Assembly: GCF_029269825.1 (NCBI RefSeq)
Contig: NZ_JARJHU010000005.1
Coordinates: forward strand, 62,001-126,000
Origin: Pedobacter sp. JY14-1
GTDB taxonomy: Bacteria > Bacteroidota > Bacteroidia > Sphingobacteriales > Sphingobacteriaceae
Reading direction: 5' to 3'
DNA length: 64,000 bases
The notes under the pieces are model-generated. The model was not told the DNA's origin. It saw only the letters and a list, made by a program, of their open reading frames with translations, and made no database searches. Both the position numbers and the translations under genes were made by a program. The first letter of the stretch is position 1, and each line of letters begins with the position of its first letter. This document shows, in pieces, positions 35,501 through 43,983 of this stretch.

Positions 35501-36982
35501 TTAGTGATTTTCTTCATATTTTATCTTTTCGTTTCTTTCAAAATCGTAGAGTGAAAGGTAACGCAACTGGTAATAAGCGCCCCAGAAATCGCGCAGCGCA
35601 GCGATATAATCTCTTTTGGCCCGGTCGTTTTCCTGGAAGGCAATACTGAGTTCAGTAATGCTCAGGTTACCCAGTACATAGCGTTCCCTGGCAATGTTGT
35701 ATTTTTCAGAGGCGATGCTGTCGGCCCTGGCCGAGAGCCCGGTCTGTTCCTTCATCATATTGAACAAGGTCACCTGGGTCACAATCTGCTGGGTAAAGAT
35801 CTGCTTGTCCTGCTCTACCTCATATCTGGTCAATTGCTCGTTAGCCTGGGCTGTCTTGATCCTGGATTTAGAACGGCCCCAGTCCAGTACAGGTATCGAA
35901 AGCTGGAGTGCAACAGACTGCTGGCTCTTCGGTGCATGGTAAACATCCGGGATGCGGCTGCCTGCATTGGAAAACCCCAGGTTGGCATTCAAAGTGGCCA
36001 CCAGGCCGTTTGCTCCTTTAGCCTTCGCCACATCCCTGCTGGCTTCCGCCATCCTGCGCTGAAAGGCAACAGCATCGGACCGGTTTTCAAAGGCCTCAGA
36101 CAAGACCCGTTCCGCTGGCACCGTAAAATCGCCAGCCAGCCCGGGCATTTGCAACTTTATCCTTTGGCTGCCGTCAATGCCTGCATAGCTTTTCAGGTTC
36201 AGCGTTGCAATTTCCACGTCACGCATGGCCGTGCCCACGGCCTTCCGGGCATTCAGATTTTCCAGCTGCAACTGAAGGATCTCGTTCCTGGCGATCTTGC
36301 CCAGGTCGAATTTGGTTTTGGCGATGCCGAGTATATTGGTCGTATTGGTGTAATTGTTCTCGGCGATCTGGAGGTTCACCTGGGCCAGCAGCAGGTCGAA
36401 GAAATAACCGGTAACGGTAATCGCGATCTTTTCCTGCGCCTCAATATAAGCCTGCCGGCTCTCGTTGTATTTGAGCGGTTCAATCCTGCGGTCCCATTTT
36501 AACGAATTGAACTGAAGAAGGGGCTGGCTGTAACCGATCCCGTAAGGCGTACCGTTATACAATACAGAATGCCGGTCAAAATCACTGAAACGCTGTAATT
36601 CCGTGGTGCCGTAAATCGTACCGCCCGTAGCGGCTATACCCTGCTTGAAATCAAGCCGCAGCGAAGAATTATCATTCCTGACCGGCTGGAAAAGCACAGT
36701 GCCGTTGGGCTGCAATACCTGGGCATAAGTCTTGTTGTAACCCGGCAGGGTACCGCTCAATGCCAGCTGGGGCTGGTAATTCGATTTAAAGGTACGCCAC
36801 TCCCAGTATTTGGTTTCCCTGACCGTATAGGCCTGCTTTGCCGCTATGGAGTTTTCTTTAGCCTGCGTTACGACTTCCCTGAGGTTTAACTGAAGCGTAT
36901 CTGCCTGTCTGGCCTGAAGAATGGCATATGGCCAGACTAACAAGACGACAAACACTAAAGTACTGAATTTTGGCGCTTTCAT
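35501..36982 (-). CDS. TolC-family outer-membrane efflux channel
   Basis: A 493-residue protein with export signal (LVFVVLLVWPYAILQARQA) and the duplicated OEP pattern: two long alpha-helical coil regions and strand pairs. It has LREVVTQAKENSIAAKQAYTV at the start of the first repeat and RERYVLGNLSITELSIAFQEND at the end of the second. Trimer formation gives a channel across the outer membrane. It starts only two bases after the stop of the HlyD gene. In this operon it is the exit duct for the ABC permease pair. Confidence 0.9.
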   Translation of the reverse strand: MKAPKFSTLVFVVLLVWPYAILQARQADTLQLNLREVVTQAKENSIAAKQAYTVRETKYWEWRTFKSNYQPQLALSGTLPGYNKTYAQVLQPNGTVLFQPVRNDNSSLRLDFKQGIAATGGTIYGTTELQRFSDFDRHSVLYNGTPYGIGYSQPLLQFNSLKWDRRIEPLKYNESRQAYIEAQEKIAITVTGYFFDLLLAQVNLQIAENNYTNTTNILGIAKTKFDLGKIARNEILQLQLENLNARKAVGTAMRDVEIATLNLKSYAGIDGSQRIKLQMPGLAGDFTVPAERVLSEAFENRSDAVAFQRRMAEASRDVAKAKGANGLVATLNANLGFSNAGSRIPDVYHAPKSQQSVALQLSIPVLDWGRSKSRIKTAQANEQLTRYEVEQDKQIFTQQIVTQVTLFNMMKEQTGLSARADSIASEKYNIARERYVLGNLSITELSIAFQENDRAKRDYIAALRDFWGAYYQLRYLSLYDFERNEKIKYEENH

Positions 36983-36984
36983 AA

Positions 36985-38232
36985 TCAGTCTTTAATATTT
37001 ACCGCCTCAGCATACTCATATTTCTCCATATTGGAGACCACTACCCGCTCTCCTGGCTGTATCCCGCTGATGACCTCCACATAGTCAAAATTGCTAAGCC
37101 CGATTTCCACTTCCCTTCGGACAGCCTTGTTGCCCTTCAGCACAAAAACAAACTGCTGCTTCGCCCCTTTAAAAGCAGGGCCATTGGCAACACGCAATAC
37201 CTTGCGCTTCCTTTCCGTTATCAGGTAAACATCCACCTTCATATTCGGACGCAGGAGCTTATTGTCCTTCTGCTCTAATTGGATGTCGAAAGATGCGATG
37301 GAATTATTGACTGCCGGCGAAATATTACTGACGGTCCCCCTCAGTTGCAGATCATTGAGCCGGATAATTGCGGGCATCTGGTTGTTCAGCAGCTCTACCT
37401 GGTTATCGGCAATGCTGCCGGAAATCTTATAACTGCTCAGATCGGCAATACGGGCCAGCGTCTCGCCCTCTTTCACACTCGCGCCGATATTGCGGTTCAC
37501 CCATGTAATCACTCCGCTGCGCACCGGAACAATATCGGCCTGCGCCAGTTTGCGCTGAAGCGCAGTATAATCACTTTTCTGTACAGCCAGGGCAAGCTCC
37601 GCTTCCCTGATCTCGATCTTCATGGTCTGCTGCTTGCTCCTGATCTCATTTTCGAGCTGCTGCTTTTCCAGGCCTGCTACTTTGAGGTTCAGCTCAGCCT
37701 GCTCGATGTCCTCCCTCGTACCACCCCCGGCCCTGTAGAGTCGCTCCGCGCTCGCTACCGCATCTTTGTAATTGCCGATCCGCAGTTCCTTGATGCTGTT
37801 GTTAGACTTGATGTCGTAAAAGCTTTTTTCCAGGTCCAGCTTTAGTTTCCGGATCTCGTTCTCCCTGGATTCTATTTGGAAACCGAGTTTATCCAGTTCA
37901 TTCTGCGCTGCTGATTTATCCAGCGTAATGATCGACTGCCCGGGCTTTACCGTCGTACCGGCATTGCGTTTCACTTCTCTGAGCATGGCGCTGATCGGAC
38001 TGGCCAGCAGTTCTTCAAATTCTGGCAATACCTCACCTGCTGCATTAATGGTGTTTTCTATATCCCCGGTTTCAGCTACCGCCACGATTAATGCCGACTT
38101 ACTCACCGATGGTGCGATCATGCCCCGCATCAGGAATGCTGACAGCAGGAGTACCACCGCAATAACGGTAATGAGTGCAATACGTTTTCTTTTCTTCCGG
38201 GAAATGACACGGTCTTCTAGCGGTCTGTCCAT
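36985..38232 (-). CDS. HlyD/MacA-family periplasmic adaptor
   Basis: A 415-residue adaptor with one inner-membrane anchor (RIALITVIAVVLLLSAFLMRG). The lipoyl/barrel-sandwich domain, long coiled-coil hairpin (about 100-200, ELDKLGFQIESRENEIRKL and LKVAGLEKQQLENEI), and beta-barrel and MP domains follow; IPV-like VPVRSGVITWVNRNIGASVKEG marks the returning lipoyl strand. It joins the ABC permease to TolC. ATG at 38232 (MDRPLEDRV) is chosen: the frame extends upstream to 38304 but that stretch contains the proposed sigma-54 promoter. It is the first gene of the seven-gene operon. Confidence 0.9.
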   Translation of the reverse strand: MDRPLEDRVISRKKRKRIALITVIAVVLLLSAFLMRGMIAPSVSKSALIVAVAETGDIENTINAAGEVLPEFEELLASPISAMLREVKRNAGTTVKPGQSIITLDKSAAQNELDKLGFQIESRENEIRKLKLDLEKSFYDIKSNNSIKELRIGNYKDAVASAERLYRAGGGTREDIEQAELNLKVAGLEKQQLENEIRSKQQTMKIEIREAELALAVQKSDYTALQRKLAQADIVPVRSGVITWVNRNIGASVKEGETLARIADLSSYKISGSIADNQVELLNNQMPAIIRLNDLQLRGTVSNISPAVNNSIASFDIQLEQKDNKLLRPNMKVDVYLITERKRKVLRVANGPAFKGAKQQFVFVLKGNKAVRREVEIGLSNFDYVEVISGIQPGERVVVSNMEKYEYAEAVNIKD

Positions 38233-38276
38233 GTTTGTAGGATTATGTGTGGTATATTGGTCTTGGCAAGGGTAAT

Positions 38277-38292
38277 TACAAGCGCAGTGCCA
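38277..38292 (-). promoter_or_regulatory. sigma-54-like promoter of the export operon
   Basis: On the minus strand the sequence is TGGCAC-TGCGC-TTGTA (complement of 38277-38292). This matches the sigma-54 consensus TGGCAC-N5-TTGCW in the whole -24 box and spacing, with the -12 box TTGTA in place of TTGCA. Transcription would begin about 38265, leaving a leader of roughly 33 bases before the HlyD ATG at 38232. The operon ends with an NtrC-type activator, which needs such a promoter. Confidence 0.6.
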
Positions 38293-38459
38293 CTCAAAAT
38301 ACACTGAAAATCAACACATTAAATAAAAACACCAAATACAGGAATGTCCGAAACCAAACTTTCTGTTCGATTCCGGGCATTTTCAGGCAGTCACTTGTTC
38401 CGGTAATGCAGTCCGGCAGAACAATAGATGGGCAGATTTGTTGTCATCACAAAAAAGCC

Positions 38460-39191
38460 ATGCCGGAAGGTCCATCCATTGTTCTGCTGAAAGAAGCCAC
38501 ACAACACCTTAAACACAAAACCATACTGGAAGCCAGTGGTTATGGCAAACTGGATATGGATAAACTGTCGGGAAGGAAAATCACGGACATCAGGAGCTGG
38601 GGAAAGCATTTTCTGATCTGCTGCAGCGATTTTACCCTGAAGATCCATTTCGGCCTCTTTGGCAGCTACACCATCAATGAGAAAAAAAGGATCAACCCCA
38701 AGCTTGCACTGCATTTCAGTAATGAAGACCTTAATTTCTATGTCTGCACCGCAAAACTGATTGAGCAGCCACTTGATGAAATCTATGACTGGGAATCGGA
38801 TGTGATGAGCGAACACTGGAAACCTGACAAAGCGTTAAAAAAAATAGAAGCAAAACCCACCGCGATGATCTGTGACCTTTTGCTGGACCAGAACATCTTC
38901 GCAGGGGTGGGTAATATCATTAAAAATGAAGTGCTTTACCGCTGCAAAGTCCATCCCGAAAGTATCATTTCTTACATTCCGAAAGCCAGGCTTAAAAGTA
39001 TTATCAGTGAAGCCAGAAAATACAGCTTTGACTTCCTGAAATGGAAACGGAACAAAGAACTTTCCAGACACTTTGAAGTTTACGAACAGAAGACGGGCAA
39101 GACAAACGGGGGAACAGTGACCAGGAAAGATACCGGCAAGACCAGACGCCACAGCTATTTCATCGAAAAGATTCAGAAACGCTATTCCTGA
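38460..39191 (+). CDS. Nei/Fpg-family DNA glycosylase without a zinc finger
   Basis: A 243-residue base-excision enzyme starting MPEGPSIVLLKEA, in which Pro2 becomes the N-terminal nucleophile once Met is removed and Glu3 is the second catalytic residue. The H2TH domain includes ICDLLLDQNIFAGVGNIIKNEVLY, with the conserved Asn of the family. The C-terminal end FEVYEQKTGKTNGGTVTRKDTGKTRRHSYFIEKIQ keeps the shape of the zinc finger but none of the four cysteines, a zincless finger. The ATG at 38460 is set by the mandatory MPEGP start; the frame upstream to 38247 is untranslated. It repairs oxidised pyrimidines or purines. Confidence 0.85.
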   Translation: MPEGPSIVLLKEATQHLKHKTILEASGYGKLDMDKLSGRKITDIRSWGKHFLICCSDFTLKIHFGLFGSYTINEKKRINPKLALHFSNEDLNFYVCTAKLIEQPLDEIYDWESDVMSEHWKPDKALKKIEAKPTAMICDLLLDQNIFAGVGNIIKNEVLYRCKVHPESIISYIPKARLKSIISEARKYSFDFLKWKRNKELSRHFEVYEQKTGKTNGGTVTRKDTGKTRRHSYFIEKIQKRYS

Positions 39192-39259
39192 GTTTAGCCC
39201 AGTTGTTTACCTTTGTCCCTGTACGGGACCACAGACTTTACTCCCGTGCCAGCGGCACG

Positions 39260-40090
39260 ATGATAGCAACAGGACAATACAATGATCTCCGGATCGTGAG
39301 GAAAACAGACGTAGGATATATCCTTACAGACGGTGAAGATGAGGCTGTGCTGGACACGGCAGGCTTACCATCGGATGTAAACACAGGAGATAACATTCAT
39401 GTATTTGTTTATATAGATAAGAACGGAACATTAAAAGCGACGACTCAGCACCCCAAAGCCTGCGTAGGAGATTTCGCCTTTTTAACTGTTGTAGCCGATA
39501 ATGAGACCGGTGCGTTTCTTGATATCGGACTTGAAAAAGATATTTTTGTACCGGCCAGGGAGCAAAAACGCCCTATGTTCAAAGGAGACAGCCATGTTGT
39601 ATATGTTTATCTGGACGAAAAGACCGGCCGGATGACCGCATCTTCCAAACTGCTGAATTTCGTTGAAGAGGACGATATCGATCTGGAAGAGGGCGATGAA
39701 GTCAGCCTGCTGATTGCCGACCGTTCCGACATGGGCTATAACGCCATCATAGACAACCGGTATATCGGATTGCTTTACAACAACGAATTATTTGATTCGC
39801 TGAACCCCGGCGAACAGAGAAAGGGATGGATCAAAAGGATCCGGGTAGGCGGAAAGATAGACCTGAGCCTGCAGCCGATGGGCTATGGACACATCCTCGA
39901 CAATAAGGAGTTCATCTATCAAGCGCTTAAAAATTCTGGCGGCACAATCGCACTCGGAGATAAAAGTAAGCCCGAAGACATTTATGAGCGGTTCAAGCTC
40001 AGCAAGAGCGCATTCAAGAAAGTCATCGGCAGCCTGTATAAAGAACGGCTCATCACAGTGGGTGACCATGAGATCAGGATCAATCCTTAA
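39260..40090 (+). CDS. CvfB-like S1 RNA-binding protein
   Basis: A 276-residue cytoplasmic protein of the CvfB/YitL type, with three S1-like OB folds and a C-terminal winged helix. It begins MIATGQYNDLRIVRKTDVGYILTD, then QHPKACVGDFAFLTVVADNETGAFLDIG, the central EGDEVSLLIADRSDMGYNAIIDN, and ends with a winged-helix SKPEDIYERFKLSKSAFKKVIG. In Staphylococcus the family affects virulence and RNA metabolism; in Bacteroidota the role is unknown. The start at 39260 aligns with family N-termini; the earlier in-frame ATG at 39203 is not needed. It overlaps the converging TruC gene by 11 bases at the stop ends. Confidence 0.86.
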   Translation: MIATGQYNDLRIVRKTDVGYILTDGEDEAVLDTAGLPSDVNTGDNIHVFVYIDKNGTLKATTQHPKACVGDFAFLTVVADNETGAFLDIGLEKDIFVPAREQKRPMFKGDSHVVYVYLDEKTGRMTASSKLLNFVEEDDIDLEEGDEVSLLIADRSDMGYNAIIDNRYIGLLYNNELFDSLNPGEQRKGWIKRIRVGGKIDLSLQPMGYGHILDNKEFIYQALKNSGGTIALGDKSKPEDIYERFKLSKSAFKKVIGSLYKERLITVGDHEIRINP

Positions 40091-40772
40091 GGTCATCCCA
40101 GCCCATAATCCCGTATACCCTCCTGAACGCTTCCTGCACCCCTGCCTCCAGCCTCAGCACCTCACCCGTTACCGGGTGTGTAAACCCGAGACCTGAAGCA
40201 TGGAGCAGCATAGTATCCATTTCCCAACGCTCCTTAAACAAACGGTTCTGTTTATTGCAGCCATGCGGCCGGTCGCCGATGATCGGATGAAAGATATGAG
40301 CGAAGTGTCTCCTGAGCTGGTGCATGCGGCCGGTAGCCGGTGTCGCTTCCACGAGAGAATACCTGGAAGTTACATACTTTCCAAGCGGAACATTCAGTTC
40401 TGCCCTTCTCAAGGTGACATAGCTGGTAAAGGCCTCCTGCAAAGTGCCGTTTTCCTTCGCCAGCGCATAATCAATCTCACCCTGGTCAGGCGTGTGCCCC
40501 CGCAATACAGCCAGGTATCTTTTCTTGACTTCCCCGTTCATGAACTGCTGCTGCATGGCCGTCTCGGTGCCTTTATCAAATGCAAACAGCAATAACCCAC
40601 CTGTCTTCCTGTCCAGCCGGTGCACCGGGCTGACATGCCTGCCAACCTGATCACGGAGCATCTGTAATGCAAACTCCTTTGCATCACCGGCAATGGAAGA
40701 TCGGTGGACCAGGAGTCCGTGCGGTTTATTGATGGCGACCAGGTGATCATCCTGGTAAATAATTTCAAGCAT
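40080..40772 (-). CDS. truC: tRNA pseudouridine synthase C-like protein
   Basis: A 230-residue RluA-family pseudouridine synthase. The catalytic aspartate is Asp54 in VHRLDRKTGGLLLFA. Without an S4 domain, and with INKPHGLLVHRS at the N-terminus and GRMHQLRRHFAHIFHPIIGDRPHG near 165-190, it fits TruC, which modifies position 65 of certain tRNAs, rather than RluC/D. The start at 40772 places the catalytic core at the family position. It is monocistronic and converges with the CvfB gene, sharing 11 bases. Confidence 0.85.
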   Translation of the reverse strand: MLEIIYQDDHLVAINKPHGLLVHRSSIAGDAKEFALQMLRDQVGRHVSPVHRLDRKTGGLLLFAFDKGTETAMQQQFMNGEVKKRYLAVLRGHTPDQGEIDYALAKENGTLQEAFTSYVTLRRAELNVPLGKYVTSRYSLVEATPATGRMHQLRRHFAHIFHPIIGDRPHGCNKQNRLFKERWEMDTMLLHASGLGFTHPVTGEVLRLEAGVQEAFRRVYGIMGWDDLKD

Positions 40773-40868
40773 GTTCCGCTTAAATGATTTAACGTTATAC
40801 TGACCGCGAAGATACTCCGAAAACTGTACTTTTGCTGTCTTTTAATATTTAAAAACGGCCCTTATTTA

Positions 40869-41717
40869 ATGAAAACTAAGTTGAACATTCCTCCTTTTCT
40901 CGCCGTACTGCTGGCTATCCTCAGCGTTCAGGCCGGTGCGGCCATTGCAAAGGGATTGTTTCCTGCATTGGGTCCGGCAGCGACAGCTTCCATCAGAATC
41001 GGTCTTTCAGCACTCATCCTGCTCGCAGTCAACCGGCCTTCGGTTACCAAATTCAGTTCAGAACAGTGTAAGGCTGTAATCCCGTACGGACTCGTGCTTG
41101 GTGCGATGAACGGTGTATTCTACCTGGCACTCGCAAGGGTGCCGCTTGGCCTGGCCGTAACACTGGAATTTATCGGGCCTCTTTTGCTGGCAGTCAGCGG
41201 GTCGAGGCGTGTGGTTGAGTTCCTCTGGATCCTGCTCGCAGGAGCAGGTATCGCCCTTATCGCTCCATGGCATGAACAAAATATAGATGTTTTCGGAGCA
41301 GCCATGGCGCTGCTTGCAGGAGCTTTCTGGGCAGCTTATATCGTATTGGGAAAAAGAGTATCGAAAGTACTTGACGGTGGCAATGCCGTAACTGTAGGTA
41401 TGCTTTTCGCTACACTGACCGTGCTGCCCTTCGGAATTGCAGGCGGTGGTTTTATAAATTTCAGCTCAGGCATGATCATCCCGGGTATCGCACTTGCATT
41501 ATTGTGCAGTGCCATTCCTTTCACACTGGAAATCGACGCACTTAAGCACATACCAGCCAGAACTTTCAGCATCCTGATGAGCCTTGAACCTGCGGTGGCA
41601 GCCATATGCGGCATGATCTTTCTGCATGAACACCTCCGACTCAACGAATGGACTGCGGTCCTGCTCGTTGTAACCGCAAGTGCAGGTGCTACGCTGACCA
41701 AAAGTAAGACAGATTAG
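40869..41717 (+). CDS. EamA/DMT-family exporter, RhtA-like
   Basis: A 282-residue inner-membrane carrier with ten hydrophobic helices in two repeated halves. The first is IPPFLAVLLAILSVQAGAAIAKGLFPALG, and the second half starts at AALALLAGAFWAAYIVLGKRV. The sequences VPLGLAVTLEFIGPLLLA and HIPARTFSILMSLEPAVAAICG are hallmarks of RhtA threonine/homoserine exporters in the DMT superfamily. It probably exports amino acids or similar metabolites, though substrate is unproven. A perfect -7 box TACTTTTG at 40827-40834 gives a 35-base leader, but the -33 box is unclear. Confidence 0.87.
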   Translation: MKTKLNIPPFLAVLLAILSVQAGAAIAKGLFPALGPAATASIRIGLSALILLAVNRPSVTKFSSEQCKAVIPYGLVLGAMNGVFYLALARVPLGLAVTLEFIGPLLLAVSGSRRVVEFLWILLAGAGIALIAPWHEQNIDVFGAAMALLAGAFWAAYIVLGKRVSKVLDGGNAVTVGMLFATLTVLPFGIAGGGFINFSSGMIIPGIALALLCSAIPFTLEIDALKHIPARTFSILMSLEPAVAAICGMIFLHEHLRLNEWTAVLLVVTASAGATLTKSKTD

Positions 41718-41719
41718 CG

Positions 41720-41947
41720 CTAACTGGCCATCGAAACCTCTTGCCCCGCGGTATCTTCCCCGGATACAATCATGACGATCAGTGATCTCCGCCTTTCATC
41801 CCGGAAATTAAGCACCAGGTTTTTATCCGTATTATTCATGATCATGCTCGTGAGTCTTGGAAATAACTTTGAAAGTGCCTCTATCTGCTGGATGTCAGTG
41901 CGATTTACCATTAAAAACTGTGAGTCGTTTAGCTTGCTGGTTTCCAT
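41720..41947 (-). CDS. small hypothetical protein (75 aa)
   Basis: The product starts METSKLNDSQFLMVNRTDIQQIEAL, then SKLFPRLTSMIMNNTDKNLVLNFRDERRRSLIVMIVSGEDT. It is soluble, mixed alpha/beta in pattern, without signal or cysteines. The stop lies two bases beyond the stop of the converging EamA gene, leaving no wasted gap. I do not recognise a family. Its length is low and a spurious ORF cannot be excluded, but codon pattern and spacing are consistent with a real gene. Confidence 0.5.
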   Translation of the reverse strand: METSKLNDSQFLMVNRTDIQQIEALSKLFPRLTSMIMNNTDKNLVLNFRDERRRSLIVMIVSGEDTAGQEVSMAS

Positions 41948-42046
41948 AGTCTGTCAATCTGGTGTTTACTCGATTTAACGTTAGACGCAGGCTGGACCGG
42001 TTTTGCTACAGCAGTTCAGAAAAAAAAATATACTGTCGGCCGGAAA

Positions 42047-43930
42047 CTAAAGCAGAAATGCGTCAATGGCCTTGTAGGTCATTGGATGATAATTGGGTCT
42101 TGCTGCCTTATAAATGTCCCTTGCCTTCTTCAGGCCTGCCGGAGTGTTCATCATCGCTTTGTATAAAGGTATAATGTGCCACATCCTGCCGTTTCCGATC
42201 AGGTAATCCCGGATATTCGGATCAGCCTGCGAATAACCTTTCCGGATGGCAAGCAGGTACCAGGCCAGCTGGATATCTGTATTGTGAGAACGTGTAAAAC
42301 CGAACACCGTGTCCAGACCGGCCATTTGAGTACTGGTCAGCGTCCCGGGCAGCTGACTGATAAAGAAGCGTTTTTCATTGCTGCTTTTCACTTCTTCTTT
42401 CAATGCAGCCGGGTCCCTCAGCCTGTTCGCCGCATATTCAGCAGCCATGCGCTGGATGACGGCAAATTTCCCCTTTCCGTCATTCCACAAACCGTCGGGA
42501 TAAACGATGTTCCCCGGAATACCCGTACCATACACCCATTCACGCACATTGATCTTTCCGGCCAGATCCGTATCTCCGCTGATAAGGTTCGTATTAAGAT
42601 AACTGACAAAATCCTCAGTGGATACCGATTGGAACGCATGGCTGTCAAAATAATCCCTCAGAAAGCGGTCAAACCGGTCACGTCCCGTAAAATGCTCAAT
42701 GGTCTTCAGAAAAAAGTAGCCTTTTTCATAGGCAATATCATTGGTACCATCGTCAGCACTGCGTCCGGTATAATCCGCCTTGAGCCGGGTGTCCTTATGA
42801 CCTGGTCCCATCTCCTTTACGGCAGCCAGCAATGCCTGCTTACCGAACTCCTCCTGCATTTCAGCCTCCTCCCGTCCATACAGCAACTCGTCGATACGGC
42901 GTTCAAAGTAATTGGTAAAACCCTCGTTCAGCCAGAAATCATTCCAGGTGGCGTTGGTAACGAGGTTTCCGCTCCAGCTATGGGCAAGTTCGTGACAAAT
43001 GATGCTGACCAATGAACGGTCGCCCGCAATAATGGTAGGAGTAATAAAACTGAGATTGGGATTTTCCATTCCGCCAAAAGGGAAACTTGGCGGAAGGATC
43101 AGCAGATCATACCTGCCCCAGCGGTATGGACCGTACAGGCCCTCTGCAGCGTGAACCATTTTGCCCAGGTCGGCAAATTCATGGGCAGCCTTACCCAGCA
43201 ACTGAGGCTCCGCATAAATACCCGTACGCTGGTCAACCGGTCTGAAGGTGATATCACCCACTGCAAGGGCCAGAAGGTATGCAGGTATTGCGTGTTTCTG
43301 TCTGAACTGATAAATACCCTGCGGGTTCTTCGCCTTTGGGTTTTCCGCACTCATCAGCGCGAGCAGTTGTGAAGGTACCGTAACCTGGGCATCGTAGGTA
43401 AACCTGATTCCGGGACTGTCCTGACAGGGTATCCAGCTCCGTGCCGCGATACTTTCAGATTGTGTAAACAGATAAGGGTTCTTTTTTCCCGAAGTCTGCT
43501 GAGGTTCGAGCCATTGTAAGGCTGCTGCATCCTTTCCCGTTGTATAGTAAATATTTACCTGGTCGGTTTCTGGTCTGATATTAACTTTCAGGGCGCGTCC
43601 CAGGAACTTTACAGAATCGCCAAGCTCAAAAGTGGTTTCTTTTTCCTCCCGGCCAAGCGTAATGCGTGCAATATAGAGTCCGCTATTGTCGAAAACGATC
43701 TGATTTCCCCCCGATATATTCCTGATTTTCCAGGAAGCACGTCCAGAGATTTCCTTCCGTTTAAAATCAACATTAATGGCCAATGTAAGGTGCTTGGCAA
43801 CGGCCTCTTCCGGTCGTGCAAAAGAATGGGGATCACGTACCGGCGCACTGATGATCGTTTTAACCGGTTCCTTTTTGCCATTACAGGAAAACATCAGCAA
43901 TATCACTGATAAGAATAAAAAGCTTTTCAT
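42047..43930 (-). CDS. M1-family aminopeptidase lipoprotein
   Basis: A 627-residue protein. The signal MKSFLFLSVILLMFSC ends in a lipobox cysteine (Cys16), so it is a membrane-anchored lipoprotein. The aminopeptidase region contains FGGMENPNLSFITP (exopeptidase motif), then HELAHSWSGNLV near 313-324 with zinc ligands and WLNEGFTNYFERRID with the third ligand Glu, the LTA4-hydrolase/aminopeptidase B pattern. A C-terminal helical domain typical of leukotriene A4 hydrolases completes it (DTVFGFTRSHNTDIQLAWYLLAI). It is the second M1 enzyme in the window; the first is a short, non-lipoprotein type. Confidence 0.92.
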   Translation of the reverse strand: MKSFLFLSVILLMFSCNGKKEPVKTIISAPVRDPHSFARPEEAVAKHLTLAINVDFKRKEISGRASWKIRNISGGNQIVFDNSGLYIARITLGREEKETTFELGDSVKFLGRALKVNIRPETDQVNIYYTTGKDAAALQWLEPQQTSGKKNPYLFTQSESIAARSWIPCQDSPGIRFTYDAQVTVPSQLLALMSAENPKAKNPQGIYQFRQKHAIPAYLLALAVGDITFRPVDQRTGIYAEPQLLGKAAHEFADLGKMVHAAEGLYGPYRWGRYDLLILPPSFPFGGMENPNLSFITPTIIAGDRSLVSIICHELAHSWSGNLVTNATWNDFWLNEGFTNYFERRIDELLYGREEAEMQEEFGKQALLAAVKEMGPGHKDTRLKADYTGRSADDGTNDIAYEKGYFFLKTIEHFTGRDRFDRFLRDYFDSHAFQSVSTEDFVSYLNTNLISGDTDLAGKINVREWVYGTGIPGNIVYPDGLWNDGKGKFAVIQRMAAEYAANRLRDPAALKEEVKSSNEKRFFISQLPGTLTSTQMAGLDTVFGFTRSHNTDIQLAWYLLAIRKGYSQADPNIRDYLIGNGRMWHIIPLYKAMMNTPAGLKKARDIYKAARPNYHPMTYKAIDAFLL

Positions 43931-43983
43931 TATTTATACTATACCTAAACTTGCAAATTAACAAAACTGTATTTAATCATCAT

